Of a DNA stretch of 11,364 bases, positions 1 to 6,462 are shown one piece after another. The stretch spans positions 1 through 11,364 of the forward strand of contig JASFQI010000142.1 in assembly GCA_050115555.1 (NCBI GenBank), written 5' to 3'. The position numbers and the translations under genes are program-made. The DNA comes from JASFQI01 sp050115555. Its GTDB lineage: Bacteria > Desulfobacterota > DSM-4660 > Desulfatiglandales > HGW-15. How positions within the stretch are numbered: the first letter of the stretch is position 1; the number at the start of each line of letters is the position of its first letter. Under the pieces are notes generated by a model. It was not told where the DNA came from. It was given only the letters and a program-made list of their open reading frames with translations, and searched no databases.

Positions 1-1407
1 TTCGTTGTATTCATGTAGCTCTACTTCCATATCCACGCCTTCGGTGTACTTGTTGATCCCAACCTTGATGACTTGGCCCTCCTGAATCTTCCGCTCGTAC
101 TCATAGGCCTGCCGGGCTACCTCGCGCTGCACATACCCGGAGGAGACCGCCTGAACCATCCCGCCCATCCGGTCCACGGCCTCCATCCCTTCCAGAATCT
201 TCTCCTCCATCTGCTTGGTCAGCGTCTCCACAAAGTAGGACCCGGCGAGAGGATCGACCGTGTCCCTCAGCCCGATCTCGTCCATGAGGATCTGAAAGGT
301 CCTCAGGCTGAGGAGCGCCGCCCGCTCCGTGGGGATGGTGTAAGCCTCATCAAAGGAGCAAAGCGCCGTGGTCTGCGCTCCGGAAAGCGCTGCGGCCAGG
401 GCGTAGTACGCCCCGCGCATGATGTTGTTCTCCGGCTGCTGCTTGGTCATGCCCGAGCCGCCGCCGCCGAAGATCCCTCGCAGGAAGAGGGCCTTCTTGT
501 TCTGCACGTCATAGCGTTCTCTCAGAAGCTTGGCCCAGAGCTTTCGCGCCGCCCTGAACTTGGCCACGGTCTCCCACAGGTTCCCGAAAATGTTCAGGTT
601 GAAGGAGAACCGTCCGACGAAGTCCTCGGCCTTGTAGCCCCGGGACACCACCTCATCGATGTAGGCAAAGGCGATCATGAACGCGTAGGAGATCTCTTGG
701 GCGGGCGTGCATCCGGATTCCCGAATGTGGTATCCACACACGGAGACCGGGTTGCACCGGGGGAGCTCCTTCATTCCGTACTCGATGGTGTCTCCAATGA
801 GCCGAACCGCGGGTTCCACCGGGTAGATCCAGGCGCCGCGGCCCACGATCTCCTTGAGGATGTCGTTCTGTGGTGTGGCTGAAATCTTCTCCTTGGAATA
901 ACCGTATTTCTCCGCCACGGCCTGGTACATGGCCAGCATGATCGAGGCCACGGCGTTGATGGTCAGCCCCGATCCGATCCGATCGAGCTGGATGTCCTTG
1001 AAGGCGATCTCGAAATCACGGAGCGAGTCCACGGCCATGCCCACGCGGCCCACTTCACCCTCGGACATGGGATCGTCCGAGTCATATCCCATCTGCGTTG
1101 GAAGGTCGAAGGCTACGTTGAGGCCGCTCTGCCCATGGGAGATCATGAGCTTGAAACGCTCGTTCGTCTCCTCAGGGGTCCCGAATCCCGTGTACTGCCG
1201 GGTGGTCCAGTTCCGGCTTCGGTACCCTTGAGGGTGAAGGCTTCGCGTAAACGGGTAATCTCCTGGATCCCCGAGGTCTTTTTCGTAGTCGAAGCCGTTC
1301 TCATCCAGGTCTTGCGGTGTGTATGTAGATTTGATCTCGATCCCGGACTGGAGGATCACCTTCTGGATGGCGTCTTTTTCGTTCTTGATGTAGGTGGCTA
1401 CGCCCAT
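1..1407 (-). CDS. B12-dependent acyl-CoA mutase, large (catalytic) subunit, methylmalonyl-CoA mutase family; C-terminal end outside window
   Basis: 469 codons are visible, with no stop before the left edge; stand-alone large subunits of this family usually have about 550 residues. The family catalyses adenosylcobalamin-dependent carbon-skeleton rearrangement, such as methylmalonyl-CoA to succinyl-CoA, in the cytoplasm. The ATG at 1407 is preceded by GAGGTGA with a 7-base spacer. Compared with my memory of Propionibacterium MutB, these residues align: Tyr72 (Y89), Gln180 (Q197), Arg190 (R207), Tyr226-His227 (Y243-H244), Arg266 (R283), Arg310 (R326) and Glu354 (E370). Tyr72 and Arg190 are the pair that binds the substrate carboxylate and that differs in isobutyryl-CoA mutase. 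H328, Q330, W334 and N366 are replaced by Ile312, Gly314, Ser318 and Cys350, and residues 314-317 are four glycines. Family membership is certain, but substrate identity is open: methylmalonyl-, ethylmalonyl- or an alkyl-substituted succinyl-CoA. The B12 domain is encoded separately just upstream. Confidence 0.93.
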   Translation of the reverse strand, partial: MGVATYIKNEKDAIQKVILQSGIEIKSTYTPQDLDENGFDYEKDLGDPGDYPFTRSLHPQGYRSRNWTTRQYTGFGTPEETNERFKLMISHGQSGLNVAFDLPTQMGYDSDDPMSEGEVGRVGMAVDSLRDFEIAFKDIQLDRIGSGLTINAVASIMLAMYQAVAEKYGYSKEKISATPQNDILKEIVGRGAWIYPVEPAVRLIGDTIEYGMKELPRCNPVSVCGYHIRESGCTPAQEISYAFMIAFAYIDEVVSRGYKAEDFVGRFSFNLNIFGNLWETVAKFRAARKLWAKLLRERYDVQNKKALFLRGIFGGGGSGMTKQQPENNIMRGAYYALAAALSGAQTTALCSFDEAYTIPTERAALLSLRTFQILMDEIGLRDTVDPLAGSYFVETLTKQMEEKILEGMEAVDRMGGMVQAVSSGYVQREVARQAYEYERKIQEGQVIKVGINKYTEGVDMEVELHEYNE

Positions 1408-1441
1408 GACAAAATCACCTCGCTTGTCCCGAATGGGTGGG

Positions 1442-1499
1442 CCGGGAGCGGTCCCCGTGACCGTCCCGGATATGCACTTCCGGTCCCGGCTTGCAGTGC
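1442..1499 (-). other. Two stem-loops between the mutase subunit genes
   Basis: The 108-base spacer between the small and large mutase subunit genes holds two inverted repeats. One spans 1442-1469: a 10-bp stem with one bulged base and a 7-base loop. The other spans 1474-1499: GCACT pairs with AGTGC, and CCGG/CCGG pairs inside. Neither is followed by a T-run in the direction of transcription, so they do not look like rho-independent terminators. They could stabilise the message or set the ratio of the two subunits. The pairing is seen; the role is inferred. Confidence 0.4.
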
Positions 1500-1515
1500 C
1501 GGTCTCTGCCGCGGC

Positions 1516-1917
1516 CTAATTCCTGGACACGCTTTTTCGAATGAAGTCCACGATCTCTTCGAAGGAGGTTCCGCCCGGGAACACGCCGTGCACGCCGATT
1601 TCCTTGAGCACGGGAATGTCGCGGTTGGGAATGACCCCCCCTACGACCGTGAGCATGTCCTCCACACCCTTTTCCTTGAAAAGATTTATGAGCTTTCGAC
1701 AGATGGGCACGTGGGCTCCCGACATGATAGAGAGCCCGACCACATCCGCATCCTCCTGCACGGCCTGCTCAACAATGCTCTGAACGGTCTGGTGAAGTCC
1801 GGTGTACACCACCTCCATGCCCGCGTCCCTGAGCGCGTGAGCCACGACCTTGGCCCCTCGGTCATGACCGTCCAGCCCTGGTTTGGCCAGAAGTACCCTG
1901 ATTTTTCTCTCCGGCAT
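1516..1917 (-). CDS. B12-binding small subunit of the acyl-CoA mutase (methylmalonyl-CoA mutase C-terminal domain type)
   Basis: A 133-residue protein that is one complete cobalamin-binding Rossmann-like domain, the usual size for a stand-alone subunit. The base-off/His-on signature is intact: Asp16-x-His18-x-x-Gly21, where His18 is the lower cobalt ligand. Lys12 corresponds to the lysine of the Lys-Asp-His triad in MutB. Ser63 lies in the GLSIMSG segment at 61-67, and Gly93-Gly94 follow in VVGGVIP, both contacts to the nucleotide tail. The ATG at 1917 has a GGGGAA Shine-Dalgarno-like stretch in front. It lies 108 bases upstream of the large subunit gene, and the two would form the holoenzyme. 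Split subunits are common in archaea and anaerobic bacteria. Confidence 0.95.
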   Translation of the reverse strand: MPERKIRVLLAKPGLDGHDRGAKVVAHALRDAGMEVVYTGLHQTVQSIVEQAVQEDADVVGLSIMSGAHVPICRKLINLFKEKGVEDMLTVVGGVIPNRDIPVLKEIGVHGVFPGGTSFEEIVDFIRKSVSRN

Positions 1918-2040
1918 AACGCTTCCCCGTTAATTGTTTAATGATGATCCTTGTCCCGCCCGATACGCTGCCCCGATAAGGAAACGCGGGAAGGCGCAAA
2001 ACGCAAAAGCGGGGCGTTCTTCGCCTCCCGGATTCGACCT

Positions 2041-2751
2041 CTACGATTCGAGATCCTGGCGGTCGAAATCGTCCAGCACAACGTCCTGGCCCCGAAGGAT
2101 GTGGTCGCGCACGAGTCGTTCCACGCCCTCCGCATCCCGCCTTCGAATGAACGTGATCATTTTCCGATGATCCTCGTTGCTGACCTTCGCCCATTCTTCG
2201 GTTTTCAGCAGGACCTGCCGGAAGCGGTAGATCTGATCGCGTAGGTCGTTGATCATCTTGATCAGGATGGGGCTCCGGCTCAGGGCGTAAAGATGGTCGT
2301 GAAACTCCGTGTTGACTTTCAGCAGGCAGTCAAGATCCCCTCGATCCATGCATTTTTGATACTGGCGGATCTTGTCTTCCAGAGGCGCCAGCTCCTTCTC
2401 CTTGTGCTGGACCGCGGCCAGCCGGGCTGCATAGCTTTCCAGCACGGCTCGAATGCCAAAGGTCTCCTGGATCTCCTCCCTTGTCAGCCCCGCAACGAAG
2501 AACCCGCCGGAAGGACCCTGGCGCACGAGATGTTCCCGCTCCAGCTTGTGGATGCCTTCTCGAACAGGGGTACGGCTGATTCCGAAGGCCTCGGCCAATC
2601 GGCTCTCTACGAGGCGGTTCCCAGGATGGAGATCTCCACGGAGGATGGCCTGCCTCAAATGCGAGTAGACGTGCTGACCCAGAGATCGTCGCTCAGGAAG
2701 GGATTTCAGCACACCGAAGTCGAGGGGGTGAGATTGTGCTTGCTTGACCAT
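2041..2751 (-). CDS. GntR-family transcriptional regulator, FCD subfamily
   Basis: 236 residues, normal for the FadR/FCD group. Residues about 20-85 form the winged helix-turn-helix, with the GntR signature around RLAEAFGISRTPVREGIHKL (51-70) and the wing at 79-86. The C-terminal FCD domain carries the expected metal-site residues: Asn147 and His151 (NTEFH), His195 (EDHRKM) and His217 (RDHIL). Such domains bind organic acids or acyl-CoA, often through a metal ion. The ATG at 2751 lies 20 bases after the dehydrogenase stop; the reading frame is open further upstream, but that part overlaps the dehydrogenase and has no GntR similarity. The Shine-Dalgarno (AAGG) is weak. Its place inside the cluster suggests it controls the cluster, possibly through the GTATAC dyad at 5309-5321. 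That link is inferred. Confidence 0.93.
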   Translation of the reverse strand: MVKQAQSHPLDFGVLKSLPERRSLGQHVYSHLRQAILRGDLHPGNRLVESRLAEAFGISRTPVREGIHKLEREHLVRQGPSGGFFVAGLTREEIQETFGIRAVLESYAARLAAVQHKEKELAPLEDKIRQYQKCMDRGDLDCLLKVNTEFHDHLYALSRSPILIKMINDLRDQIYRFRQVLLKTEEWAKVSNEDHRKMITFIRRRDAEGVERLVRDHILRGQDVVLDDFDRQDLES

Positions 2752-2771
2752 GGCCCTTGTTCTCTGCGATG

Positions 2772-3917
2772 TCAATATCTCGCGAGGATCTCCCGGGAGA
2801 GGATCATCTTCTCCACCGCCTTGGTTCCTTCGTAGATCTCGATGACTTTGGCATCGCGGTAAAAACGCTCGATGGGGTAGTCCTTGAGGTACCCGTACCC
2901 TCCGTGCAGCTGGAGAGCTTCGTCCACGACCTCGACGCCGATGCGCGCGCCGTACCACTTGGCCATGGCCACGATCCGCTTGTCCACGTTTCCCTGATCC
3001 AGGTTCCAGCATGCTTTATAGATCAGGTTTCGGGCCGTCTCGATCTTGGTGTCCATCTCCGCAAGGGTGAACTGGACGTCCTGGAAGGCCGCCAGAGGCT
3101 GGCCGAATGCGACACGCTTCTTCACGTGTTTGACGGCCTGTTCCATGGCTCCCTGGGCGAGCCCGAGACCGTGCGCTGCCACATAGGCCCGGGAATGGTC
3201 GAAAAATTTCATGAGCTGATAGAATCCCTGCCCCTCCTTGTCCCCGAGGAGCTGGGTTCCGGGGACCCGGCAGTCGCTGAAGAAGATGTCGCCGAGGTCC
3301 GCGGCGCGCGTCCCCATTTTTTCCGAATGTGTGGCGTCATACCCCGGGTTGTCCGTTTCTACAATGATAAAGCTCCATTTCTTGTGCCCTTCGGCTTCCG
3401 GGTTGGTCAGGCAGAGCACCAGGATGAAGTCGGCGATGGAGCCGTTTCCGATCATCACCTTGTTCCCGTTGATCACGTAATCGTCTCCGTCCGTTACCGC
3501 ACGGGTGCTCACGTTGGAGACGTCGCTCCCCGCCTCGGGCTCGGTGGTGGCCATACCCATCTTCTTGCGGCTCTCTGCAACGACCGGAAGGTATTGCTCC
3601 TTCTGCTCGTCCGTACCGAACCACCAGAGGAGCTCGCTTCCAAAGGAGCAGTTGATCAGGGCCTGGGACACGCCCGGGTCCACTCTCCAGAACTGCTCCA
3701 GGATCATGGCCTGATCCAGGAACCCGAGCCCCGGGCCTCCATGCTCCTCGGGAATGGTGCACCCCACAAAGCCGAGCTCACCGGCCTTTTTCCAGATGGC
3801 TTCGGGAAACTCGCTTTTGGCATCGCAGTCCGCCGCGACCTCTGGAAATTCCTTTTCCGCAAACTCACGAGCCGCATTTTGAATGTCCTTTTGTTCATTG
3901 GTCAGCTTGAAATCCAT
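2772..3917 (-). CDS. Acyl-CoA dehydrogenase (FAD flavoprotein)
   Basis: 381 residues, the standard short-form length. It oxidises the alpha-beta bond of an acyl-CoA and passes electrons to electron-transfer flavoprotein. Conserved elements in order: the FAD-contact motif TTEPEAGSD at 124-132; VINGNK at 148-153; a conserved Arg in DHSRAYVAAHG around 240-250; RVAFGQPLAAFQ at 268-279; QLHGGYGYLKDYPIER at 336-351; and RDAKVIEIYEGT at 354-365. Glu363 in YEGT is the catalytic base position of medium- and short-chain type enzymes, which argues against an isovaleryl-CoA dehydrogenase type. The ATG at 3917 has a strong GGAGG seven bases upstream, held in a possible hairpin. The substrate cannot be read from sequence; the neighbours suggest an acyl-CoA produced or consumed with the CoA-transferase and mutase. 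Confidence 0.95.
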   Translation of the reverse strand: MDFKLTNEQKDIQNAAREFAEKEFPEVAADCDAKSEFPEAIWKKAGELGFVGCTIPEEHGGPGLGFLDQAMILEQFWRVDPGVSQALINCSFGSELLWWFGTDEQKEQYLPVVAESRKKMGMATTEPEAGSDVSNVSTRAVTDGDDYVINGNKVMIGNGSIADFILVLCLTNPEAEGHKKWSFIIVETDNPGYDATHSEKMGTRAADLGDIFFSDCRVPGTQLLGDKEGQGFYQLMKFFDHSRAYVAAHGLGLAQGAMEQAVKHVKKRVAFGQPLAAFQDVQFTLAEMDTKIETARNLIYKACWNLDQGNVDKRIVAMAKWYGARIGVEVVDEALQLHGGYGYLKDYPIERFYRDAKVIEIYEGTKAVEKMILSREILARY

Positions 3918-4077
3918 GGTTTTCCTCCGGAAAAGGGAGCGCCGTCTGTTTCCTCGCGCCGAAACAGGACCGCCCCCCGTGCGTTTGCCGCAGCAGGTCT
4001 GCGTGTTCTCGAACCCGTGGAACCCGTGCGGGCTCCGCTCTCGGCGGGAGACCTGCCGGGTGGTTTCGTAAGGAAAA
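3918..4077 (-). other. 160-base spacer with several inverted repeats, including a hairpin over the dehydrogenase ribosome binding site
   Basis: This is the longest spacer inside the left cluster. In the direction of transcription it contains an 8-bp inverted pair (AGACCTGC at 4049-4056, GCAGGTCT at 3993-4000), a tandem copy of CACGGGTTC near 4010-4030, a 7-bp stem CTGTTTC/GAAACAG at 3946-3967, and TTTTCC/GGAAAA at 3920-3934. The last of these places the GGAGG of the dehydrogenase gene in a 6-bp hairpin with a 3-base loop. I see no gene and no clear terminator here. Confidence 0.4.
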
Positions 4078-5265
4078 TCAAATCACTCCCCGGTTTTGCA
4101 GATCGTCCAACTGCTCCTTCGAGTATCCCAATTTTCCATAGTATGCCTCGTTATGCTCCCCGAAGCGCGGAGGAAACGAGAGCATGCGATCCCGCGCCTC
4201 CACGAAGGGTGTCATGTTGGGCGGCGGGGGCAGGGTGACGCGAATACCGGTCTTCGGGTCCTCGGCATAGAGGAGGCGCCGGGCCACCAGCGGGTCGGCC
4301 AGGACCTCGGAGATCCGATTGATTTTACTCACGGGGAGCGTGATGGACTGAAGCATTGCAATGAGCTCCTCCGAGGTGTGGTTTTGCGTGATCTCGTTGA
4401 GGGCCCGGTTCAAGTTGGCAACGTCCGCGATCCGCCCGGCGTTCTTCTCGTACACCGGTTTGTCCAGGGGCTTGAACGTCTCCAGGGACATCAGGGATTT
4501 CCATTGCCGGTCATTGCCCACGGCCAGGTACACGTATCCGTCGCTCGTAGGGTACACAGACACGGGACAGAAGAACTCGTGCGTGTTCCCCCTCCGCGTC
4601 ATTTCGCGGTCGAACAGGGTCGAGAGGGTGATGGGGACCGTGAGCCAGGAGACCGAGGATTCAAACATGGACATGTGGATGCAGCTCCCCTCGCCGGTGA
4701 CGGCACGATGAAAGAGCGCCTTCATGAGAAGCCCGTAGCTGTGCTCGCTTGTTCCCATGTCCGGCAGGGGGATACCCAGGACCTGGGGATCGCCGTCGGC
4801 CTCGCCGGTCATCTCCATGAGACCCGAGCGTGCCTGAAGAATCGGGTCATAGGCGGCCTCGTTGCTGTCCGGCCCGAAACCCGTTACCCCGAGCCAGATG
4901 ATGTCCGGCTTGATCGCGCGAAGGGACGCGTAATCGATTCCCAGCTTGGCGTAGTTTCTGGGGAGCTGGTTCGTGGCGAAGATGTCCACATCCAGCTCGC
5001 GAATCAGGCCCTGGAACAGTTTCTGGCCTTCGGGCTCCGCAAGATTGAGGGTGAGCGCCTTCTTGCCGGCGTTGATGCAGAGAAAGTAGGCGTTCATGCG
5101 TTCCTCGCCAAGGACGTTTTCTCCGATCTGCCGGTTGGGGTCCCCGTATACCGGGTGCTCCAGGCGGATGACCTGCATGCCGTCCTGGGCCAGGCGATAG
5201 GTCAGATAGGGGAGGACCGTGGCCTGCTCCAGGGATAGGACCGTGATTTTCCTTAAGCTCTCCAT
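4078..5265 (-). CDS. Family III CoA-transferase (CaiB/BaiF, formyl-CoA transferase type)
   Basis: 395 residues from the ATG at 5265, the usual length for the family, which moves CoA between carboxylic acids through an aspartyl-CoA thioester. This start has AGGGGGG upstream. An in-frame ATG at 5337 would overlap mltG and add 24 residues unlike the family. Asp169 in IPLPDMG (165-171) matches the catalytic Asp169 of formyl-CoA transferase. Other family landmarks are NAGKKALTLNL (65-75), LGVTGFGP (125-132) and a YDPILQARSGL stretch at 139-149. The common NFRPG motif is replaced by TNQLPRN around 98-104. As first gene after the candidate promoter it probably activates the pathway substrate, with succinyl-CoA or another acyl-CoA as donor; donor and acceptor are unknown. 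Benzylsuccinate-type or carnitine-type activity are alternatives. Confidence 0.93.
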   Translation of the reverse strand: MESLRKITVLSLEQATVLPYLTYRLAQDGMQVIRLEHPVYGDPNRQIGENVLGEERMNAYFLCINAGKKALTLNLAEPEGQKLFQGLIRELDVDIFATNQLPRNYAKLGIDYASLRAIKPDIIWLGVTGFGPDSNEAAYDPILQARSGLMEMTGEADGDPQVLGIPLPDMGTSEHSYGLLMKALFHRAVTGEGSCIHMSMFESSVSWLTVPITLSTLFDREMTRRGNTHEFFCPVSVYPTSDGYVYLAVGNDRQWKSLMSLETFKPLDKPVYEKNAGRIADVANLNRALNEITQNHTSEELIAMLQSITLPVSKINRISEVLADPLVARRLLYAEDPKTGIRVTLPPPPNMTPFVEARDRMLSFPPRFGEHNEAYYGKLGYSKEQLDDLQNRGVI

Positions 5266-5307
5266 GTGCCCCCCTGAAAAAGAAAAAGGTTTGTGAAACC
5301 CTGAATC

Positions 5308-5337
5308 CGTATACTGTATACAATTAAACCTTGTCAA
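5308..5337 (-). promoter_or_regulatory. Candidate sigma70 promoter of the CoA-transferase/mutase cluster
   Basis: On the minus strand a perfect TTGACA (-35, 5337-5332) is followed after 18 bases by TATACG (-10, 5313-5308, four of six matches). The -35 box overlaps the mltG stop codon. Transcription would begin near 5300, leaving a short leader before the ATG at 5265. The surrounding stretch is notably AT-rich for this window. Confidence 0.55.
5309..5322. promoter_or_regulatory. GTATAC-N-GTATAC dyad, probable operator for a GntR/FCD regulator
   Basis: GTATACTGTATAC at 5309-5321 is symmetric about its central base, and each half is itself a palindrome. The embedded TGTATACA (5315-5322) resembles the T-G-T-N-N-A-C-A type operators of FCD regulators. 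It covers the -10 box of the candidate promoter, the right place for repression. The only FCD regulator in the window is encoded in the cluster this promoter would drive. Confidence 0.5.
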
Positions 5338-6368
5338 GACGTTTTCCCGCGCCTGCGTGCTCCTTGCTTTTGAAATTTGCGCACGGCACGGTTGTGCTCG
5401 GCCAGGGTCTTGGAAAACTGATGGGAACCGTCGTTGCGGGAGACAAAGAACAGGTAGTCCGTGTCGGCCGGGTAGAGCACGGATCGAAGGGCTGCTTCGC
5501 CGGGGTTGGCAATCGGTCCAGGCGGAAGTCCTCGGATTCGGTAAGTGTTGTAAGGGGTTTTGGTTCTCAGGTCCTTCCGGGTCAGATTCCCGTCGAAGGC
5601 CTCGATTCCGTAAATAACGGTCGGGTCGCTCTCCAGGCGCATCCCCCGCTTCAACCGGTTCAGGAACACCGAGGCGATGAGGGGGCGCTCATCGGCGCGA
5701 CCGGTCTCCTTTTCCACGATGGAAGCCAGGGTGACGACATCGCGCAGGCTCAGACCCTTTATGGCCGCCTGGGAGCGAAGCGGCTCGAACACCTGCCGGA
5801 ACCGCTTGATCATGGTTTCCGCAATGCGTCGAGCCGAGATCCCCCGGGCGAATTGATAGGTGTCGGGGTAGAGGTACCCTTCCAGGGTGGGGCCCGGAAG
5901 TCCCTGGGCCTCCAGGAAGGCACGGTCTGAAAAGAGCGCCATGAAGTCGCTTCGGGTCCCCCAACCCCTTTGCTCCAGGAGTACTCCAATCTGCTCCGCG
6001 GTGTATCCCTCCGGGACGGTCACCCCGTGCGTGATCACGGCGCCCTTTGTAAGCATGTCCAGGATCTGGACGGGCGTCATGTGAGGGCCGATTCGGTACT
6101 CCCCAGCGCGAATGCTTCTCCCCGCACCCTGAATCCTTGCCCAAAGCCTGAAAAAAGAACGGTTTCGAATGATGTGCCGCCGCTCCAGTTCAGCGGTCGC
6201 ATCCTTCAGGGACCAGCCGTCCTGGACCACGAAGAGGCGGGCCTTGCCTTCACGGTCTGCAGGGCTCGCCACATGGTATGCAAACCCCAGGGCCAGGAAC
6301 ACAGCAAGCAGAAAGCCGATCCCCGAGGCGATCAGGAGACCCTTTTTCCAGGAAAAGGAAGGCTTCAT
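5334..6368 (-). CDS. mltG: Endolytic murein transglycosylase MltG (YceG-like)
   Basis: 344 residues, normal for MltG, an inner-membrane enzyme that cleaves nascent glycan strands and ends their elongation. A short positive N-terminus is followed by one membrane segment (about 10-32). A LysM-like subdomain at about 44-110 contains RAGEYRI (87-93). The catalytic domain has VTVPEGYT (116-123), LEGYLYPDTY (162-171), the active-site Glu219 in ASIVEKET (215-222), SVFLNRL (233-239), LESDPTVIYG (245-254), and YNTYRIRGLPPGPIANPG (273-290). The ATG at 6368 has GGAG seven bases upstream. It is unrelated in function to the genes on its left, and the promoter at its stop codon suggests the next transcription unit begins there. 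Confidence 0.97.
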   Translation of the reverse strand: MKPSFSWKKGLLIASGIGFLLAVFLALGFAYHVASPADREGKARLFVVQDGWSLKDATAELERRHIIRNRSFFRLWARIQGAGRSIRAGEYRIGPHMTPVQILDMLTKGAVITHGVTVPEGYTAEQIGVLLEQRGWGTRSDFMALFSDRAFLEAQGLPGPTLEGYLYPDTYQFARGISARRIAETMIKRFRQVFEPLRSQAAIKGLSLRDVVTLASIVEKETGRADERPLIASVFLNRLKRGMRLESDPTVIYGIEAFDGNLTRKDLRTKTPYNTYRIRGLPPGPIANPGEAALRSVLYPADTDYLFFVSRNDGSHQFSKTLAEHNRAVRKFQKQGARRRGKTS

Positions 6369-6409
6369 GGCACGACTCCGAACCGGCGGCGCCGTCGTCA
6401 GGGAGCCTC

Positions 6410-6438
6410 ATGGTATCGCTGATGCGGGGGTGAATCAA
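6410..6438 (-). promoter_or_regulatory. Weak candidate promoter for mltG
   Basis: On the minus strand TTGATT (6438-6433) and TACCAT (6415-6410) are 17 bases apart, each with four of six matches to the sigma70 consensus. The position, about 40 bases before the mltG start, is suitable. In a GC-rich genome such partial matches can arise by chance. Confidence 0.25.
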
Positions 6439-6462
6439 GAGGCAGGTTTCGGCGGGCAGGGG

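Noticed and set aside
1..1407. Assignment as isobutyryl-CoA or 2-hydroxyisobutyryl-CoA mutase
   Set aside because: Those enzymes replace the Tyr/Arg carboxylate-binding pair, while this protein keeps Tyr72 and Arg190. The pair favours a dicarboxylic acyl-CoA substrate.
1988..2029. Possible terminator between the GntR gene and the small mutase subunit gene
   Set aside because: An imperfect stem of about 15 bp with several bulges can be drawn, but no T-run follows it in the direction of transcription, and the downstream gene appears to belong to the same cluster.
2757..4238. Long open frame (493 codons) on the plus strand
   Set aside because: It lies antisense to the acyl-CoA dehydrogenase and parts of its neighbours, which are clear family members. 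The translation has no recognisable domain and is typical of the shadow frames of GC-rich genes.
5146..5151. Second GTATAC as a further operator for the GntR regulator
   Set aside because: A single 6-bp palindrome inside the CoA-transferase coding region without a partner half-site; expected by chance.
4096..5238. Long open frame on the plus strand opposite the CoA-transferase
   Set aside because: Shadow of a well-supported gene; its Arg/Gly/His/Val-rich translation has no motif. The same applies to the plus-strand frames at 73-882, 6670-7926, 8419-9027 and 9145-10296.
5266..5337. Upstream in-frame start (ATG at 5337) for the CoA-transferase
   Set aside because: It would overlap the mltG stop and the promoter, has no ribosome binding site, and adds residues not seen in the family. 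The ATG at 5265 has a good ribosome binding site and places the catalytic Asp at 169.
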